Shown here one piece after another: positions 15,361 to 24,934 of a stretch of DNA of 64,000 nt; position 1 is the first letter of the stretch; the number at the start of each line of letters is the position of its first letter. The stretch comes from Hymenobacter sp. YIM 151858-1 (GTDB lineage: Bacteria > Bacteroidota > Bacteroidia > Cytophagales > Hymenobacteraceae). The stretch lies in assembly GCF_025979705.1 (NCBI RefSeq), contig NZ_CP110136.1, positions 1,178,001 to 1,242,000 of the forward strand. Reading direction: 5' to 3'. A model generated the notes under the pieces. It ran no database searches, was not told the DNA's origin, and saw only the letters and a list, made by a program, of their open reading frames with translations. Both the position numbers and the translations under genes were made by a program.

Positions 15361-16035
15361 ATGCATACTCCCGCTCCCCAAGAGCTAATCGCGCGCACCG
15401 CCGCGTTTGTAGAAGAGAAATTTGCCTCCGAGGGCTCCGGCCACGACTGGGCGCATATCCGACGGGTATGGCTGGGTGCCCGGGCCTTTGCCCGCGCCGA
15501 GGGCGCCGACACTCTGGTAACGGAGCTGGCCGCCCTGCTGCACGACATTGCCGACTGGAAGTTCCACGGCGGCGACGAGGAGGCCGGACCTAGGGCTGCC
15601 CGCAGCTGGCTCAGCAGCCAGGGAGCCCCCGAAGAACTCATTGCCCGCGTCGAGCTCATCATCCGGGAGGTATCGTTTAAGGGCGCCGGCGTGGCTACGC
15701 CGGTAAGTAGCCCCGAGGCCGCCTGCGTGCAGGATGCCGACCGGCTCGATGCCATCGGGGCCATTGGCGTGGCGCGGGCTTTTGCCTACGGCGGCCACAA
15801 AGGCCGGGCCCTGCACGACCCGAGCATTCCGCCCATCCAGCACGGCACATTTGCCGAGTACAAAAACAACGGCGGCCCCACCATCAACCACTTCTACGAA
15901 AAGCTGCTGCATTTGCGCGAACGGCTGCACACCGCCGCGGCCCGCCGCGTGGCCGATGAGCGGCACGCCTTCATGGAGCAGTTCCTGGCTCAGTTTCTGC
16001 GGGAGTGGGAGGGAAGCGACCTGGAACGTGAATAA
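15361..16035 (+). CDS. HD-domain phosphohydrolase
   Basis: This 224-residue protein is an HD superfamily hydrolase of the YedJ type. The metal ligands are in SGHDWAHIRRV (residues about 26-36), ALLHDIADWKF (about 57-67) and the later QDADRLDAIG. The end FYEKLLHLRERLHT and HAFMEQFLAQFLREW are typical of the family. Such enzymes hydrolyse phosphomonoesters or nucleotides; the physiological substrate is unknown. It lies 89 bp after the GNAT-like gene on the same strand. Confidence 0.86.
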   Translation: MHTPAPQELIARTAAFVEEKFASEGSGHDWAHIRRVWLGARAFARAEGADTLVTELAALLHDIADWKFHGGDEEAGPRAARSWLSSQGAPEELIARVELIIREVSFKGAGVATPVSSPEAACVQDADRLDAIGAIGVARAFAYGGHKGRALHDPSIPPIQHGTFAEYKNNGGPTINHFYEKLLHLRERLHTAAARRVADERHAFMEQFLAQFLREWEGSDLERE

Positions 16036-16099
16036 AAAGCCTGTTTATATCCAATTAAGCGGCACGAAATCGGGCGTTTTTGCGTTGTTTTGTCGCAAG

Positions 16100-16348
16100 A
16101 TGAAGATGGACTTTCGTTTGATCCGGCTAGGCTTACTGCCGGGCGTTTTACTGCTTGCCCTGCTCACCAGCTGCCGCACATGCCCCATGGCCTCGTGCCA
16201 CGTGCGCAAGGTGCACTACCACAACCAGGTTAGGTACCGCGGTCAGCCGATCTACAAAAAACAGAACCCTTCGATCGGTGAAAAGATCAAAGTGCACAAC
16301 CAGCCCGACGGTAAAATGCACAACAACCGCAGCAAGCCAAAACCGTGA
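16100..16348 (+). CDS. Small lipoprotein
   Basis: This 82-residue protein has a lipoprotein signal sequence: MKMDFRLIR, a hydrophobic stretch GLLPGVLLLALL and the lipobox LTSC. The mature part begins CRTCPMASCHVRKVHYHNQ and is basic and Cys/His-rich, followed by YRGQPIYKKQNPSIGEKIKV. Short lipoproteins with this CxxC...CHVR...YRG.P.YK.QNP pattern recur in Cytophagales as far as I recall. It sits just upstream of gyrA. Function is unknown; the Cys/His cluster could bind metal. Confidence 0.7.
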   Translation: MKMDFRLIRLGLLPGVLLLALLTSCRTCPMASCHVRKVHYHNQVRYRGQPIYKKQNPSIGEKIKVHNQPDGKMHNNRSKPKP

Positions 16349-16459
16349 TTACGGTAGGAAAAACGGCTTTTTTTCGGTATCTTGCCCTCTTAAATCCAAC
16401 TTTAAACCGGGCGCCGCAACCTCATCAGTAAGAGGCGCGGTGGCCTTTCGTTTTGTCTA

Positions 16460-19012
16460 ATGGCTGAAGGCGAAAAGATTATTCCCATCAACATTGAGGA
16501 CGAGATGCGCGGCGCGTACATCGACTACTCGATGTCCGTTATCATCTCGCGTGCCTTGCCCGATGTGCGCGACGGCCTGAAGCCCGTGCACCGCCGTGTG
16601 CTCTACGGCATGAGCGAGCTGGGCGTATCCTACAACAAGGCGTACAAGAAAAGCGCCCGTATCGTAGGGGAGGTGCTGGGTAAGTACCACCCGCACGGCG
16701 ACTCGTCGGTGTACGACACCATGGTGCGCATGGCGCAGGATTGGTCGTTGCGCTACCCGCTGGTCGATGGCCAGGGCAACTTCGGCTCCATCGACGGCGA
16801 CTCGCCGGCGGCTATGCGTTACACCGAAGCCCGCCTGAAGCGCCTGGCCGACGAGCTGCTCGGCGACCTGGACAAGGACACCGTGGACTTCCAGGCGAAC
16901 TTCGACGACTCGCTGGAGGAGCCCTCGGTAATGCCCGCCAAATTCCCGAACCTGCTGGTAAACGGCTCGTCGGGTATTGCCGTGGGCATGGCCACCAACA
17001 TGGCCCCGCACAACCTCACGGAGGTAGTCGACGGCATTGTGGCTTACCTGGCCAACCCGGAGATTACCGTGCAGGAGCTGATGGAGTTCGTGAAGGCTCC
17101 CGACTTCCCGACGGGCGGTGTTATCTATGGGTACGAGGGCGTACGCCAGGCCCTGGAAACCGGCCGCGGCCGCATCGTGATGCGGGCCAAAACCCACTTC
17201 GAAACCACGCCCACCGGCAAAGAGCAGATCATCGTTACCGAGGTTCCCTACATGGTGAACAAGGCCGCGATGATTCAGCGCACGGCCGAGCTGATCAACG
17301 AAAAGAAGATCGAGGGCATTTCGGACTTGCGCGACGAGTCGGACCGCGACGGTTTGCGCGTGGTGTACGACCTGAAGCGCGATGCCGTGCCGCAGGTAGT
17401 GCTGAACAACCTGTTCAAGTACACCCAGCTGCAATCGACGTTCGGCGTAAACAACGTGGCCCTGGTAAAAGGCCGCCCCATGACGCTGAACCTGCGCGAC
17501 CTCATCGTGCACTTCGTGGAGCACCGCAGCGAGGTTATCATCCGCCGCACTAAGTTTGAGCTGGCCGAAGCCCAGAAGCGGGCCCACATCCTGGAGGGCC
17601 TGCTGATTGCGCTGGATCACCTCGACGAGGTAATTGCCCTGATCCGTTCGTCGCGCGACCCGGAGCTTGCCCGTGCCCAGTTGATCGAGCGGTTTGCCCT
17701 AAGCGACATTCAGGCCCGTGCTATTCTTGATATGCGCTTGCAGCGCCTCACCGGCCTCGAGCGCGACAAGATCGTGAACGAGTACCAGGAGTTGATGAAG
17801 CTCATCGACCACCTGAAGGCCGTGCTGGAGTCGCCCGAAATGCAGCGCGACATCATTCGTACGGAGCTAAGCGACATCCGCGACCGTTACGGCGATTCGC
17901 GTCGCACCGAAATCGAATACGCCGGCGGCGACATCGATTTCGAGTCGCTGATTGCCGAGGAGTCGATGGTGATTACCATTTCGAACGAAGGCTACATCAA
18001 GCGCACCTCGCTCGACGAGTACCGCGCCCAGGGCCGTGGTGGCCTAGGTTCACGCGGCGCTTCCTCGAAGGAGGCCGACTTCACCGAGCATTTGTTCGTT
18101 GCCTCCACCCACGACTTCCTGCTGCTCTTCACCGAAGGCGGGCGTCTGTACTGGATCAAGGCGTACGAGCTGCCCGAGGGCGGCAAAGCGGCCAAAGGCC
18201 GTCCGATTCAGAACCTGATTCCGGAGCTGGCCAACGACCCCGTGCGCTCGGTACTGAACGTGCGCGACCTGCGCGACCCCGACTACGCCCAGAACAACTA
18301 CCTGATGTTCTGCACGGAGCAGGGCACCGTGAAGAAAACCACGCTCGAAGCGTATTCGCGTCCGCGCGCTGCCGGCATCAACGCCATCACCATCAACGAG
18401 GGCGACCGTCTGCTCGACGTGCAACTGACGACGGGTAGCAGCGAAGTGATTCTGGCTTCGAAGCAAGGCCGGGCTGTGCGCTTCAACGAGGCCAACGTGC
18501 GCCCCATGGGCCGTACGGCGGCCGGCGTGCGTGGCATCACCCTTGCCGAAGACGCCGACGACCGTGTGGTGGGCATGGTGTGCCTGGCCGACCCGAACAA
18601 GGAACTGCTGGTGGTATCGGAAACCGGCTACGGCAAGCGCAGCCCCATCGATGACTACCGCATCACCAACCGCGGCGCCAAAGGGGTAAGCACCCTCAAG
18701 GTGACGGAAAAAACCGGCTCGCTTGTTGCCATCAAAGATGTGAACGACGACGACGATCTGATGATCATCAACCGTTCGGGCATCACCATTCGTCTGCGCG
18801 TGGCTGATGTTCGTTCGATTGGCCGCGCCACGCAAGGCGTGCGTTTGATCAAGATTAACGACGGCGACGAAATTTCGTCGGTAGCGAAGGTTGCCGCCGA
18901 AGATAAAGAGCTGGAAGTGGCCGAAGAAGGCCTCGAACAGCAGGAGGGAAGCCCGGTAGCCCTGGCGGCCGCTGAGCAAACCGACGACGTGGAAACCCTA
19001 GGTGCCGAGTAA
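16460..19012 (+). CDS. gyrA: DNA gyrase subunit A
   Basis: This 850-residue protein is the DNA-breaking subunit of gyrase. The catalytic Tyr is Y121 in [10 protein letters not shown]. The quinolone-resistance region [13 protein letters not shown] carries Ser82 and Asp86, which correspond to E. coli Ser83 and Asp87 and are the sensitive-type residues. The C-terminal beta-pinwheel begins with a GyrA-box of the form [10 protein letters not shown], a variant of QRRGGKG. Blades such as [20 protein letters not shown] follow, and the tail is acidic. The E. coli protein is 875 residues, so the length is normal. Upstream TATCTTGC near 16375 is a weak promoter candidate. Confidence 0.97.
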   Translation: MAEGEKIIPINIEDEMRGAYIDYSMSVIISRALPDVRDGLKPVHRRVLYGMSELGVSYNKAYKKSARIVGEVLGKYHPHGDSSVYDTMVRMAQDWSLRYPLVDGQGNFGSIDGDSPAAMRYTEARLKRLADELLGDLDKDTVDFQANFDDSLEEPSVMPAKFPNLLVNGSSGIAVGMATNMAPHNLTEVVDGIVAYLANPEITVQELMEFVKAPDFPTGGVIYGYEGVRQALETGRGRIVMRAKTHFETTPTGKEQIIVTEVPYMVNKAAMIQRTAELINEKKIEGISDLRDESDRDGLRVVYDLKRDAVPQVVLNNLFKYTQLQSTFGVNNVALVKGRPMTLNLRDLIVHFVEHRSEVIIRRTKFELAEAQKRAHILEGLLIALDHLDEVIALIRSSRDPELARAQLIERFALSDIQARAILDMRLQRLTGLERDKIVNEYQELMKLIDHLKAVLESPEMQRDIIRTELSDIRDRYGDSRRTEIEYAGGDIDFESLIAEESMVITISNEGYIKRTSLDEYRAQGRGGLGSRGASSKEADFTEHLFVASTHDFLLLFTEGGRLYWIKAYELPEGGKAAKGRPIQNLIPELANDPVRSVLNVRDLRDPDYAQNNYLMFCTEQGTVKKTTLEAYSRPRAAGINAITINEGDRLLDVQLTTGSSEVILASKQGRAVRFNEANVRPMGRTAAGVRGITLAEDADDRVVGMVCLADPNKELLVVSETGYGKRSPIDDYRITNRGAKGVSTLKVTEKTGSLVAIKDVNDDDDLMIINRSGITIRLRVADVRSIGRATQGVRLIKINDGDEISSVAKVAAEDKELEVAEEGLEQQEGSPVALAAAEQTDDVETLGAE

Positions 19013-19083
19013 CCCTCGGCCCTTGGGGCAACCCATTTCTGCACTTACTTTTTACACCAGTTTTCTCTCTTCTCCTAACTGCT

Positions 19084-20205
19084 ATGAAGAAAACACTCCT
19101 GACGGTTCTGGCAGCGCTGGCTATCCAGGTAGCTTCGGCTCAGAACTCAGCCGTTACCAACGCCATCCTGATGCAAAAGCAGGGTACGCTTGATAAGGCG
19201 CGTACGGAAATCGACAAAGCCATTACCCACGAGAAAACCTCGGGCAAAGCCAAAACCTGGTATACCCGTGGCGAAATCTACGAAGGCATTGCCCAGAGCC
19301 CGATTTACGGCAAAGCGCTGCAGCCCGGCGAAGGCAATAAGGTAGCATTCGAGTCGTACCAGAAAGCTATTGAGCTGGAAGGTAAGGACAGCGACTACGG
19401 CAAGCAGGCCGTTCAGCGCCTCGAGAACATTTACGGCCTGGCCCTGAACGCCGGCGTGGAGAGCTACAACGCCCAGAAGTACGACGAGGCCTTGGCTTCG
19501 TACCGCATGGCGCAGCAAATCAAGCCGCAGGACACCACGGCGCTGCTGTATGCTGCCTACGCCGCCGAAGCCAAGCAAGACCTAGGGCAGGCCAAGGAGA
19601 ACTACAGCAAGCTGATGGCTATCAACTACAAGTCGCCGCAGATGTACGGCCGCTTGTTGCAGATTGCCCGCCAGGAAAAGAACGAAGCCGAAGCCAACAA
19701 GGTGATTCAGCAAGCGCTGGCAGCTTACCCGAACAACAAGCAGTTTCTGCTCGAAGACCTGAACATTGCGCTGAGCTCAGGCCGTGGTCCGCAGGCCATC
19801 GAGAAAATCCAGAAAGCTATTGCTGCCGATCCGAACAACTCGAACCTGTACTCGGTGCTGGGTTCGGTGTATGAGCAGAACAAGCAGCCCGAGCAAGCAC
19901 TGGCCGCCCACAAGAAAGCCATTGAACTGGATCCGAAGAACTTCGACTCGCAGTTCAACATCGGCGTTTACTACTTCAACAAAGGCGCTGACATCTTTAA
20001 GACGGTGAACAAGATGGACCTGAAGACTTATCAGGCCAAAGGCAAGCCGATGGAAGCGAACGGAAAGAAGTTTATGGAGCAGGCTATTCCGTACTTCGAA
20101 ACCGCGATGCAACTTAACCCGAACGAAGCTGGCGTACGTAACGCCTTGCAGAAGGCTTACACCAGCGTTGGCCGCAAAGCTGATGCTGAGAAGCTCATGA
20201 AATAG
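19084..20205 (+). CDS. Secreted TPR protein
   Basis: This 373-residue protein starts with a signal peptide (MKKTLLTVLAALAIQVASAQ). The mature protein is built of tetratricopeptide repeats, for example YNAQKYDEALASYRMAQQIKP, SNLYSVLGSVYEQNKQPEQALAAHKKAIELDP and the last one, IPYFETAMQLNPNEAGVRNA. It is probably periplasmic or held at the outer membrane and acts as a protein-binding scaffold. It starts 71 bp after gyrA and shares its strand; a terminator follows. A conserved gyrA-TPR neighbourhood is likely in this lineage, but no partner is known. Confidence 0.85.
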   Translation: MKKTLLTVLAALAIQVASAQNSAVTNAILMQKQGTLDKARTEIDKAITHEKTSGKAKTWYTRGEIYEGIAQSPIYGKALQPGEGNKVAFESYQKAIELEGKDSDYGKQAVQRLENIYGLALNAGVESYNAQKYDEALASYRMAQQIKPQDTTALLYAAYAAEAKQDLGQAKENYSKLMAINYKSPQMYGRLLQIARQEKNEAEANKVIQQALAAYPNNKQFLLEDLNIALSSGRGPQAIEKIQKAIAADPNNSNLYSVLGSVYEQNKQPEQALAAHKKAIELDPKNFDSQFNIGVYYFNKGADIFKTVNKMDLKTYQAKGKPMEANGKKFMEQAIPYFETAMQLNPNEAGVRNALQKAYTSVGRKADAEKLMK

Positions 20206-20221
20206 TAGGGCCTAGGTCCGC

Positions 20222-20255
20222 AGCAGCCCAGTCGTTAGATTGGGCTGCTTTTTTA
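20222..20255 (+). terminator. Intrinsic terminator
   Basis: The stem AGCAGCCCA/TGGGCTGCT with a 10-base loop is followed by TTTTTTA. It ends the gyrA-TPR transcript. Confidence 0.88.
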
Positions 20256-21009
20256 CATTGTTACTTAACATAATATAAATTATAACACATAATAGTATTT
20301 GGATTTGGTGGCAGGGTGAGCCATTCCGTTTACGAGTTGTAACCTTATGCATGGTGCTGTTGGTTTGGTCAGTGCTATTTCCAGTCTCGTTCTGAGCTGT
20401 GCTTTGAGTTTAGCATGTTCACACAACTTGTTTAAGTGTCCTCGGCTGTATGCTCATGCTTCGGCCTAGCCCTTTCGGTTAACTCATGGTTTGCTCTGGT
20501 CTGAGTTTGATACAGACTCTTTTTGTCAGGTTCAGGTTAGATGCTATGTGGCAATTCTTCCGTTCGCATTGCCACCCTTTCACCTTCTTCTGTAATCAAT
20601 ACTGGATTGCGTTGATGTTGTGTACGTTCACCCGGATTACAGGTGTGTTTAGCGCTTATTAAAGGATGGAAATTGCTTGCTGTCGATGCCTTCGCCACCT
20701 ATTGCTGCCTTGCCTTCATACAGGCGATTTAAGCAACGTTAAATGTGAAGCGGTTCCTATGTCAAACCCACAAACCGAGGTGATTTAGAGCCTTCCTACC
20801 CTGTTCTATGAGGTGTTATCGTCCTCCCTACTCAATTTCCGCCCCTTTATGTTAGATAGATTTTATTTACTGTGTATCTCCGAACTCAAGTTAATCACTC
20901 TTATGTTAGTAAATAATAGCAAAAAAAGTTTAAAACAGCATATACTTTCTTATACTTTATGTGCTTTTTACTGCTATTATTAATTTATCCTTGTGCTCAG
21001 CTTTTTTAT
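20256..21009. other. AT-richer intergenic stretch without a recognised gene
   Basis: About 750 bp between the TPR gene and the next gene are clearly richer in A and T than the rest of the window, especially 20260-20310 and 20840-20960. No reading frame of convincing length or composition is seen, no tRNA was recognised, and CCTAGG is absent. It may be decayed mobile DNA, a long leader or an unrecognised RNA gene. Confidence 0.4.
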
Positions 21010-22032
21010 ATGCCTAAAACGATTGATTACCCTCGTACCACATACCTCTCAGCCTGGGAGGCTTCGGAAGTCGTTGATGACACTGGTGGTAAGTGCTCGA
21101 TTGATGCCTGTGCTCGTAAACTCAACCGTAAGGTCAGTGGAAGCTTTAAGGCTATCCTGGGTTCTGCGGTTAAGTTTGGCTTGCTCACTAGCAAGCGAGA
21201 GATGCTGACCACCACGAATCTGTTCAGGAGAATAAAGCACGCCTACGATAAGCAGGAAGAGAAAATCTTTCATAGAGAAGCCTTCTTACATCCGCCGCTC
21301 TTCTCGCACATATGCCGCAAGTTTCGTAACCGCGAGCTGCCGGTTCATATGTTCGACGTAATGCTGGTGAGAGAATTCGGAGTCGAGGAAATCAATGCCC
21401 AGAACGTAGCGCGGGCCTTCGTGGAAGGCGCACGAATGGTGGGCGTGCTGGATGAACGCAATGTTATTGCGGATATAGATCAGATGGCTCAGGCCGTACC
21501 TCGCCGGGATATAGCCAGCCCCGAGATGAACCTTAACTTGTTTCGCCCCGACCAGGATAACATACCGGGCGGAACCAACGGGAACAACGCCGCTGCAAGT
21601 TCAAACCCAACAGCAAACGCTGCCGATGCCGTTTCGAGTTTGTTTGGGCTGAATTCCGCGGTAGCAACGCCGGCTGCGCCAGTCATACCGGTTGTGCAGG
21701 TGCCGGCAAGCGTACCGCTTGTGCCGGCCGCTCCAGCAGTCGCTGCGCCACCTCACCTACTATATACTCAAACCCCAGCCCAACCCGAAGCGGTAGTTCA
21801 TACGGCAGTGCCACAAGCCCCAACAGGTTTTAAGGCATCAACGGCAGCTCCAGTATCAGCTCAGGCAGATCATATACCCACAACCGATACTCCGGTAGCA
21901 GAAGCTCCGGCCAACTCTTATGCTATCCGTATTACCGGGCCCGGGCTGGATAGCCAGCTCTCGGTGCAGGACGAAGCTGATCTGGCCATCGTACACGCAT
22001 TGCTGGAGAAGATCCGCAAACACCTGAAGTAG
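21010..22032 (+). CDS. Unrecognised two-domain protein in an AT-rich island
   Basis: This 340-residue protein starts MPKTIDYPRTTYLSAWEASE at 21010. Residues about 1-160 look like a helical, possibly winged-helix domain (SFKAILGSAVKFGLLTSKRE; LPVHMFDVMLVREFGVEEIN) that resembles DUF5343-like proteins. Residues about 175-300 form a Pro/Ala/Val-rich disordered linker. The C-terminal 40 residues (YAIRITGPGLDSQLSVQDEA, then DLAIVHALLEKIRKHL) form a separate conserved-looking module. Composition and the flanking AT-rich DNA suggest acquired DNA. A regulatory or defence role is possible but not shown. Confidence 0.6.
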   Translation: MPKTIDYPRTTYLSAWEASEVVDDTGGKCSIDACARKLNRKVSGSFKAILGSAVKFGLLTSKREMLTTTNLFRRIKHAYDKQEEKIFHREAFLHPPLFSHICRKFRNRELPVHMFDVMLVREFGVEEINAQNVARAFVEGARMVGVLDERNVIADIDQMAQAVPRRDIASPEMNLNLFRPDQDNIPGGTNGNNAAASSNPTANAADAVSSLFGLNSAVATPAAPVIPVVQVPASVPLVPAAPAVAAPPHLLYTQTPAQPEAVVHTAVPQAPTGFKASTAAPVSAQADHIPTTDTPVAEAPANSYAIRITGPGLDSQLSVQDEADLAIVHALLEKIRKHLK

Positions 22033-22051
22033 TATTCGGAATAAAGAAGTT

Positions 22052-22094
22052 GAAGGGCCGGAAGCAGCTACTACCCTACTGCTCCTGGCCCTTC
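22052..22094. terminator. Bidirectional terminator-like hairpin
   Basis: The stem GAAGGGCC...GGAAGCAG pairs with CTGCTCC...GGCCCTTC between two convergent genes. It likely ends both transcripts. Confidence 0.65.
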
Positions 22095-22135
22095 GTTTCA
22101 CTCCGGGAAAAGTATTATGTTAAGCGGTACAGAGC

Positions 22136-23803
22136 TCAACGCTTTTTCAACAAAGCCACGTACCACTTCCCATCGGCGTGGTGGTGGCCGAGGTTGAAGC
22201 TGTCGAGGGATACAACTTGCAGCTGGTTTCGCCATGTCTTGGGTATGGCTGCTTCTCCCCGCTGAGCGGCATATACAACAACGGGCAAATGCCGGAACGG
22301 CGCGGGTCCATCGGCTGCGGGGATTAATGGAACGCCCCTACCCGCAGCCCAAACCCACTTAACTTGCATGGGGCTGAGGCTGTATACGGGCAGTTCGCGG
22401 AGCTCCCGGTGCGCGGCTACTACCTGAGCTTGCGACCGAAGGCCGGCATCGTCGCGGCGCCGGCGCCACTCGGAATAAGCCGGCATCAGCAGGGCTGTAG
22501 TGGTTACCACAACCAGGCTACTCCCTACCACTGCCGCAGCGGCCCCCCGTTGGGTGAAGAAAGCCAGAAGCCCAACAATGAGCAGCAGACACACCCCCAC
22601 CATAAGCCAGAAACGAAGCGACATCAAGCTAAACGAAGGCAGCCTGGCCCACCCCAACGCCACGGGCGTAGCCAGGGCGGCCAAGCCCAGCACAATCAGC
22701 CAGAAACGCAGCAACCACCGGTCGGTACGCTGAAGCTGCTGCGGGGCGGTAGCAAGCCAATAGCGCAGCAATCCGGCGACCAGCAAGGCCAGCGGTGGCA
22801 GCACGGGCAGCAGATAGCGTTCTTTCTTTTCGGGTACGAGCGAGAGCAGCAGAATGGTAAGCGAGGCCCAGGCCAGCGCAAAGCCGTACGGCACGTAGGC
22901 CTGGCAACGCTTGCGGGCATAAGGCCACACCAAAGCACCTAGGGCAGCCAGCGCCCATACCCCCATGAAGACCGGGAAATTAAGGTAGTACCACAGCGGC
23001 TGCACGTGGCGGTTGGCCCAGGAGGCGCTTTCAGCCTGCGCCACCTGCGTAGCCTCCGACGTATGGTTCAGGTACACGTACAGCGGCCAGGCGGCGGCAA
23101 CTCCCAGCGCCAGCCCCACCATAAACAGCAACGGCCAACGGTGACCACGCACGGATGCACAATCGAATTTCCAGACGTAGGCCAGCCCGAAAGGCAGTAC
23201 CATGCCATACAAGGCTACCGGCCCTTTGCTTAAAGTCGACAGGCCCAACAGTATGCCGGCCAGGGAAAACCATCCCCACCCCTGCCCGGGGAACTGCAAG
23301 GCGCGCATAAGGGCCGCAAGGGCTCCGGTAGCAAAGCAATAGCAATAGACATCCCAACCGTTGCCGTCGCGGCCTACGGTAAGCAGGAGCAACGAGCTGG
23401 CCAATACCAGCGCGGCCAGCCAGGCGGTACGGCCTTCGTCGGTGGGCGGGGTGAGCTGACGCGCCAGCTTCCAGAAGAACAACACCAGCAGGCAGGCGCC
23501 GACGGCCGATGGCAAACGCAGCAGCCCTAGGTCGGTGGTGTTGCCGGTAAGGTGCATCACCCCGGCAACCAACCAGGTAGGCAACGGCGGCTTGGCCAGG
23601 CGCAGCTCGCCGTTGAGGGTGGGCAGCAGCCACGAACCACCGGCATGAATCTCGCGCGCGGCCACGAAATTCCGGGCTTCCATGAGGCCGATTTCGGGCA
23701 CGCCCAGCTCCACAAACAACCCACAGCCCAGTACCAACCCCAACACCACCCACCGCACCCAGCGCCGGGGCCAGCCCGCCGCTGTAAACAAAGTGTTGCC
23801 CAT
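22136..23803 (-). CDS. ArnT-like glycosyltransferase family 39 membrane protein
   Basis: This 555-residue protein has about 12 hydrophobic segments and the GT39/ArnT N-terminal pattern: PEIGLMEARNFVAAREI with the Glu of the first periplasmic loop, then WLLPTLNGELRLAKPPLPTW. Later KGPVALYG and PEKKERYLLPVLPPLALL also match. Such enzymes transfer a sugar from a polyprenyl phosphate donor to lipid A or other envelope acceptors on the periplasmic side. Neighbouring GT2, LAB_N and epimerase genes on both sides support a role in lipid-linked sugar modification. The acceptor is unknown. Confidence 0.85.
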   Translation of the reverse strand: MGNTLFTAAGWPRRWVRWVVLGLVLGCGLFVELGVPEIGLMEARNFVAAREIHAGGSWLLPTLNGELRLAKPPLPTWLVAGVMHLTGNTTDLGLLRLPSAVGACLLVLFFWKLARQLTPPTDEGRTAWLAALVLASSLLLLTVGRDGNGWDVYCYCFATGALAALMRALQFPGQGWGWFSLAGILLGLSTLSKGPVALYGMVLPFGLAYVWKFDCASVRGHRWPLLFMVGLALGVAAAWPLYVYLNHTSEATQVAQAESASWANRHVQPLWYYLNFPVFMGVWALAALGALVWPYARKRCQAYVPYGFALAWASLTILLLSLVPEKKERYLLPVLPPLALLVAGLLRYWLATAPQQLQRTDRWLLRFWLIVLGLAALATPVALGWARLPSFSLMSLRFWLMVGVCLLLIVGLLAFFTQRGAAAAVVGSSLVVVTTTALLMPAYSEWRRRRDDAGLRSQAQVVAAHRELRELPVYSLSPMQVKWVWAAGRGVPLIPAADGPAPFRHLPVVVYAAQRGEAAIPKTWRNQLQVVSLDSFNLGHHHADGKWYVALLKKR

Positions 23804-23885
23804 AGATCTTTACCGCCTGCGCCTGATACGTAGTCCGGGCGTAAAAGCTACGCCGCGCGGCGCCATTGCAGCATAGCTTTTATTA

Positions 23886-23893
23886 TACCTTTG
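23886..23893 (+). promoter_or_regulatory. TACCTTTG -7 element
   Basis: TACCTTTG matches the Bacteroidota -7 consensus TAnnTTTG. The predicted transcription start near 23900 lies between this box and the epimerase start at 23929, which argues against the in-frame ATGs at 23866 and 23902. Confidence 0.65.
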
Positions 23894-23928
23894 CCGCCTT
23901 CATGCACACCCTTCCTGCTTCTAAACAC

Positions 23929-24912
23929 ATGCCCACGGTTCTGGTTACTGGCTGCGCAGGCTTTATTGGCTCTCACCTCTGCGAACGGCTGCTGAACGAC
24001 GGTTTTCGGGTGTGTGGGCTCGATAACTTCGACGCGTTTTACCCGCGAGCCATTAAGCAGCAAAACCTGAGCAGCCTGCTGGCGCACCCGAACTTTGTGT
24101 TTGCGGAACTGGACTTGAGGCAAGGCGCGGCGGCACTCGACGCAGCTTTTGCCGAGGAGGCGCCGGCCGTGGTGGTGCACCTGGCTGCCAAAGCCGGCGT
24201 GGGCCCGTCGGTGCAGGAGCCGGTGGCCTACCTGGACAACAACGTGGTGGGCACCACCCACCTGCTGGAGTGGATGCGCCTGCGCGGTATCCCCCGCCTG
24301 CTGTTCGCCTCTTCGTCGTCAGTTTACGGCAATACGCCCCGCCGGCCGTTTCAGGAGGATGAGCCGCTGCTGGCTTCGTGCATTTCGCCGTACGCGGCCT
24401 CCAAGCTGGCCGGCGAGCAACTAACCTACACCTACCACCACCTCTACCAGCTGAGCGTGCTGAACGCGCGCTTTTTCACGGTATACGGCCCGCGCCAACG
24501 CCCCGATCTGGCCATTCATAAGTTCGTGCGGCTGCTGCGCGCCGGACAGCCCATTCCGGTGTTTGGGGATGGCAGCACGGCGCGCGACTACACCTACGTG
24601 GCCGATACCGTGGACGGCATTGTGCGCGGCGTAAATTACCTGCTGGCGCACACCCAAGTGTACGAAACCGTGAACCTGGGCAACAACCGACCCGTGCCCC
24701 TGCTTGAACTCATTGCCGCCGTGGGCAAAGCCGTTGGCGCAGTTCCCCAGCTGCGCTTTCAGCCCATGCAGGCCGGAGACGTAGAGGTAACGTATGCCGA
24801 CATCAGCAAAGCCCAACAGCTGCTGGGCTACAACCCGGCTACCTCGCTCGAGGCCGGCCTGCGCGAGTTTGTGCGGTGGCTGAATGCCGCGCACGTAGCC
24901 GCCCCGGTCTAG
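23929..24912 (+). CDS. NAD-dependent nucleotide-sugar epimerase
   Basis: This 327-residue extended SDR starts MPTVLVTGCAGFIGSHLCER, with the Gly-rich NAD motif. The catalytic residues are Ser in FASSSSVYG and the Y-x3-K pair in SPYAASKLAGEQ. The C-terminal half has RFFTVYGPRQRPD and GDGSTARDYTYVADTVDGI, typical of UDP-glucuronate or UDP-glucose 4-epimerases. It probably makes a sugar nucleotide for the envelope glycosylation genes around it. The exact substrate cannot be read from sequence. Confidence 0.88.
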   Translation: MPTVLVTGCAGFIGSHLCERLLNDGFRVCGLDNFDAFYPRAIKQQNLSSLLAHPNFVFAELDLRQGAAALDAAFAEEAPAVVVHLAAKAGVGPSVQEPVAYLDNNVVGTTHLLEWMRLRGIPRLLFASSSSVYGNTPRRPFQEDEPLLASCISPYAASKLAGEQLTYTYHHLYQLSVLNARFFTVYGPRQRPDLAIHKFVRLLRAGQPIPVFGDGSTARDYTYVADTVDGIVRGVNYLLAHTQVYETVNLGNNRPVPLLELIAAVGKAVGAVPQLRFQPMQAGDVEVTYADISKAQQLLGYNPATSLEAGLREFVRWLNAAHVAAPV

Positions 24913-24934
24913 CGCCTCGCCCTCCTAGGTGCCG

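Noticed and set aside
16100-16348. A longer frame from 15734 for the small lipoprotein
   Set aside because: The longer frame overlaps the HD phosphohydrolase gene; the ATG at 16100 gives a proper lipoprotein signal peptide.
16457-17620. A 387-codon leftward frame opposite gyrA
   Set aside because: It mirrors gyrA codons, is His/Val/Gln-rich and matches nothing; gyrA is certain.
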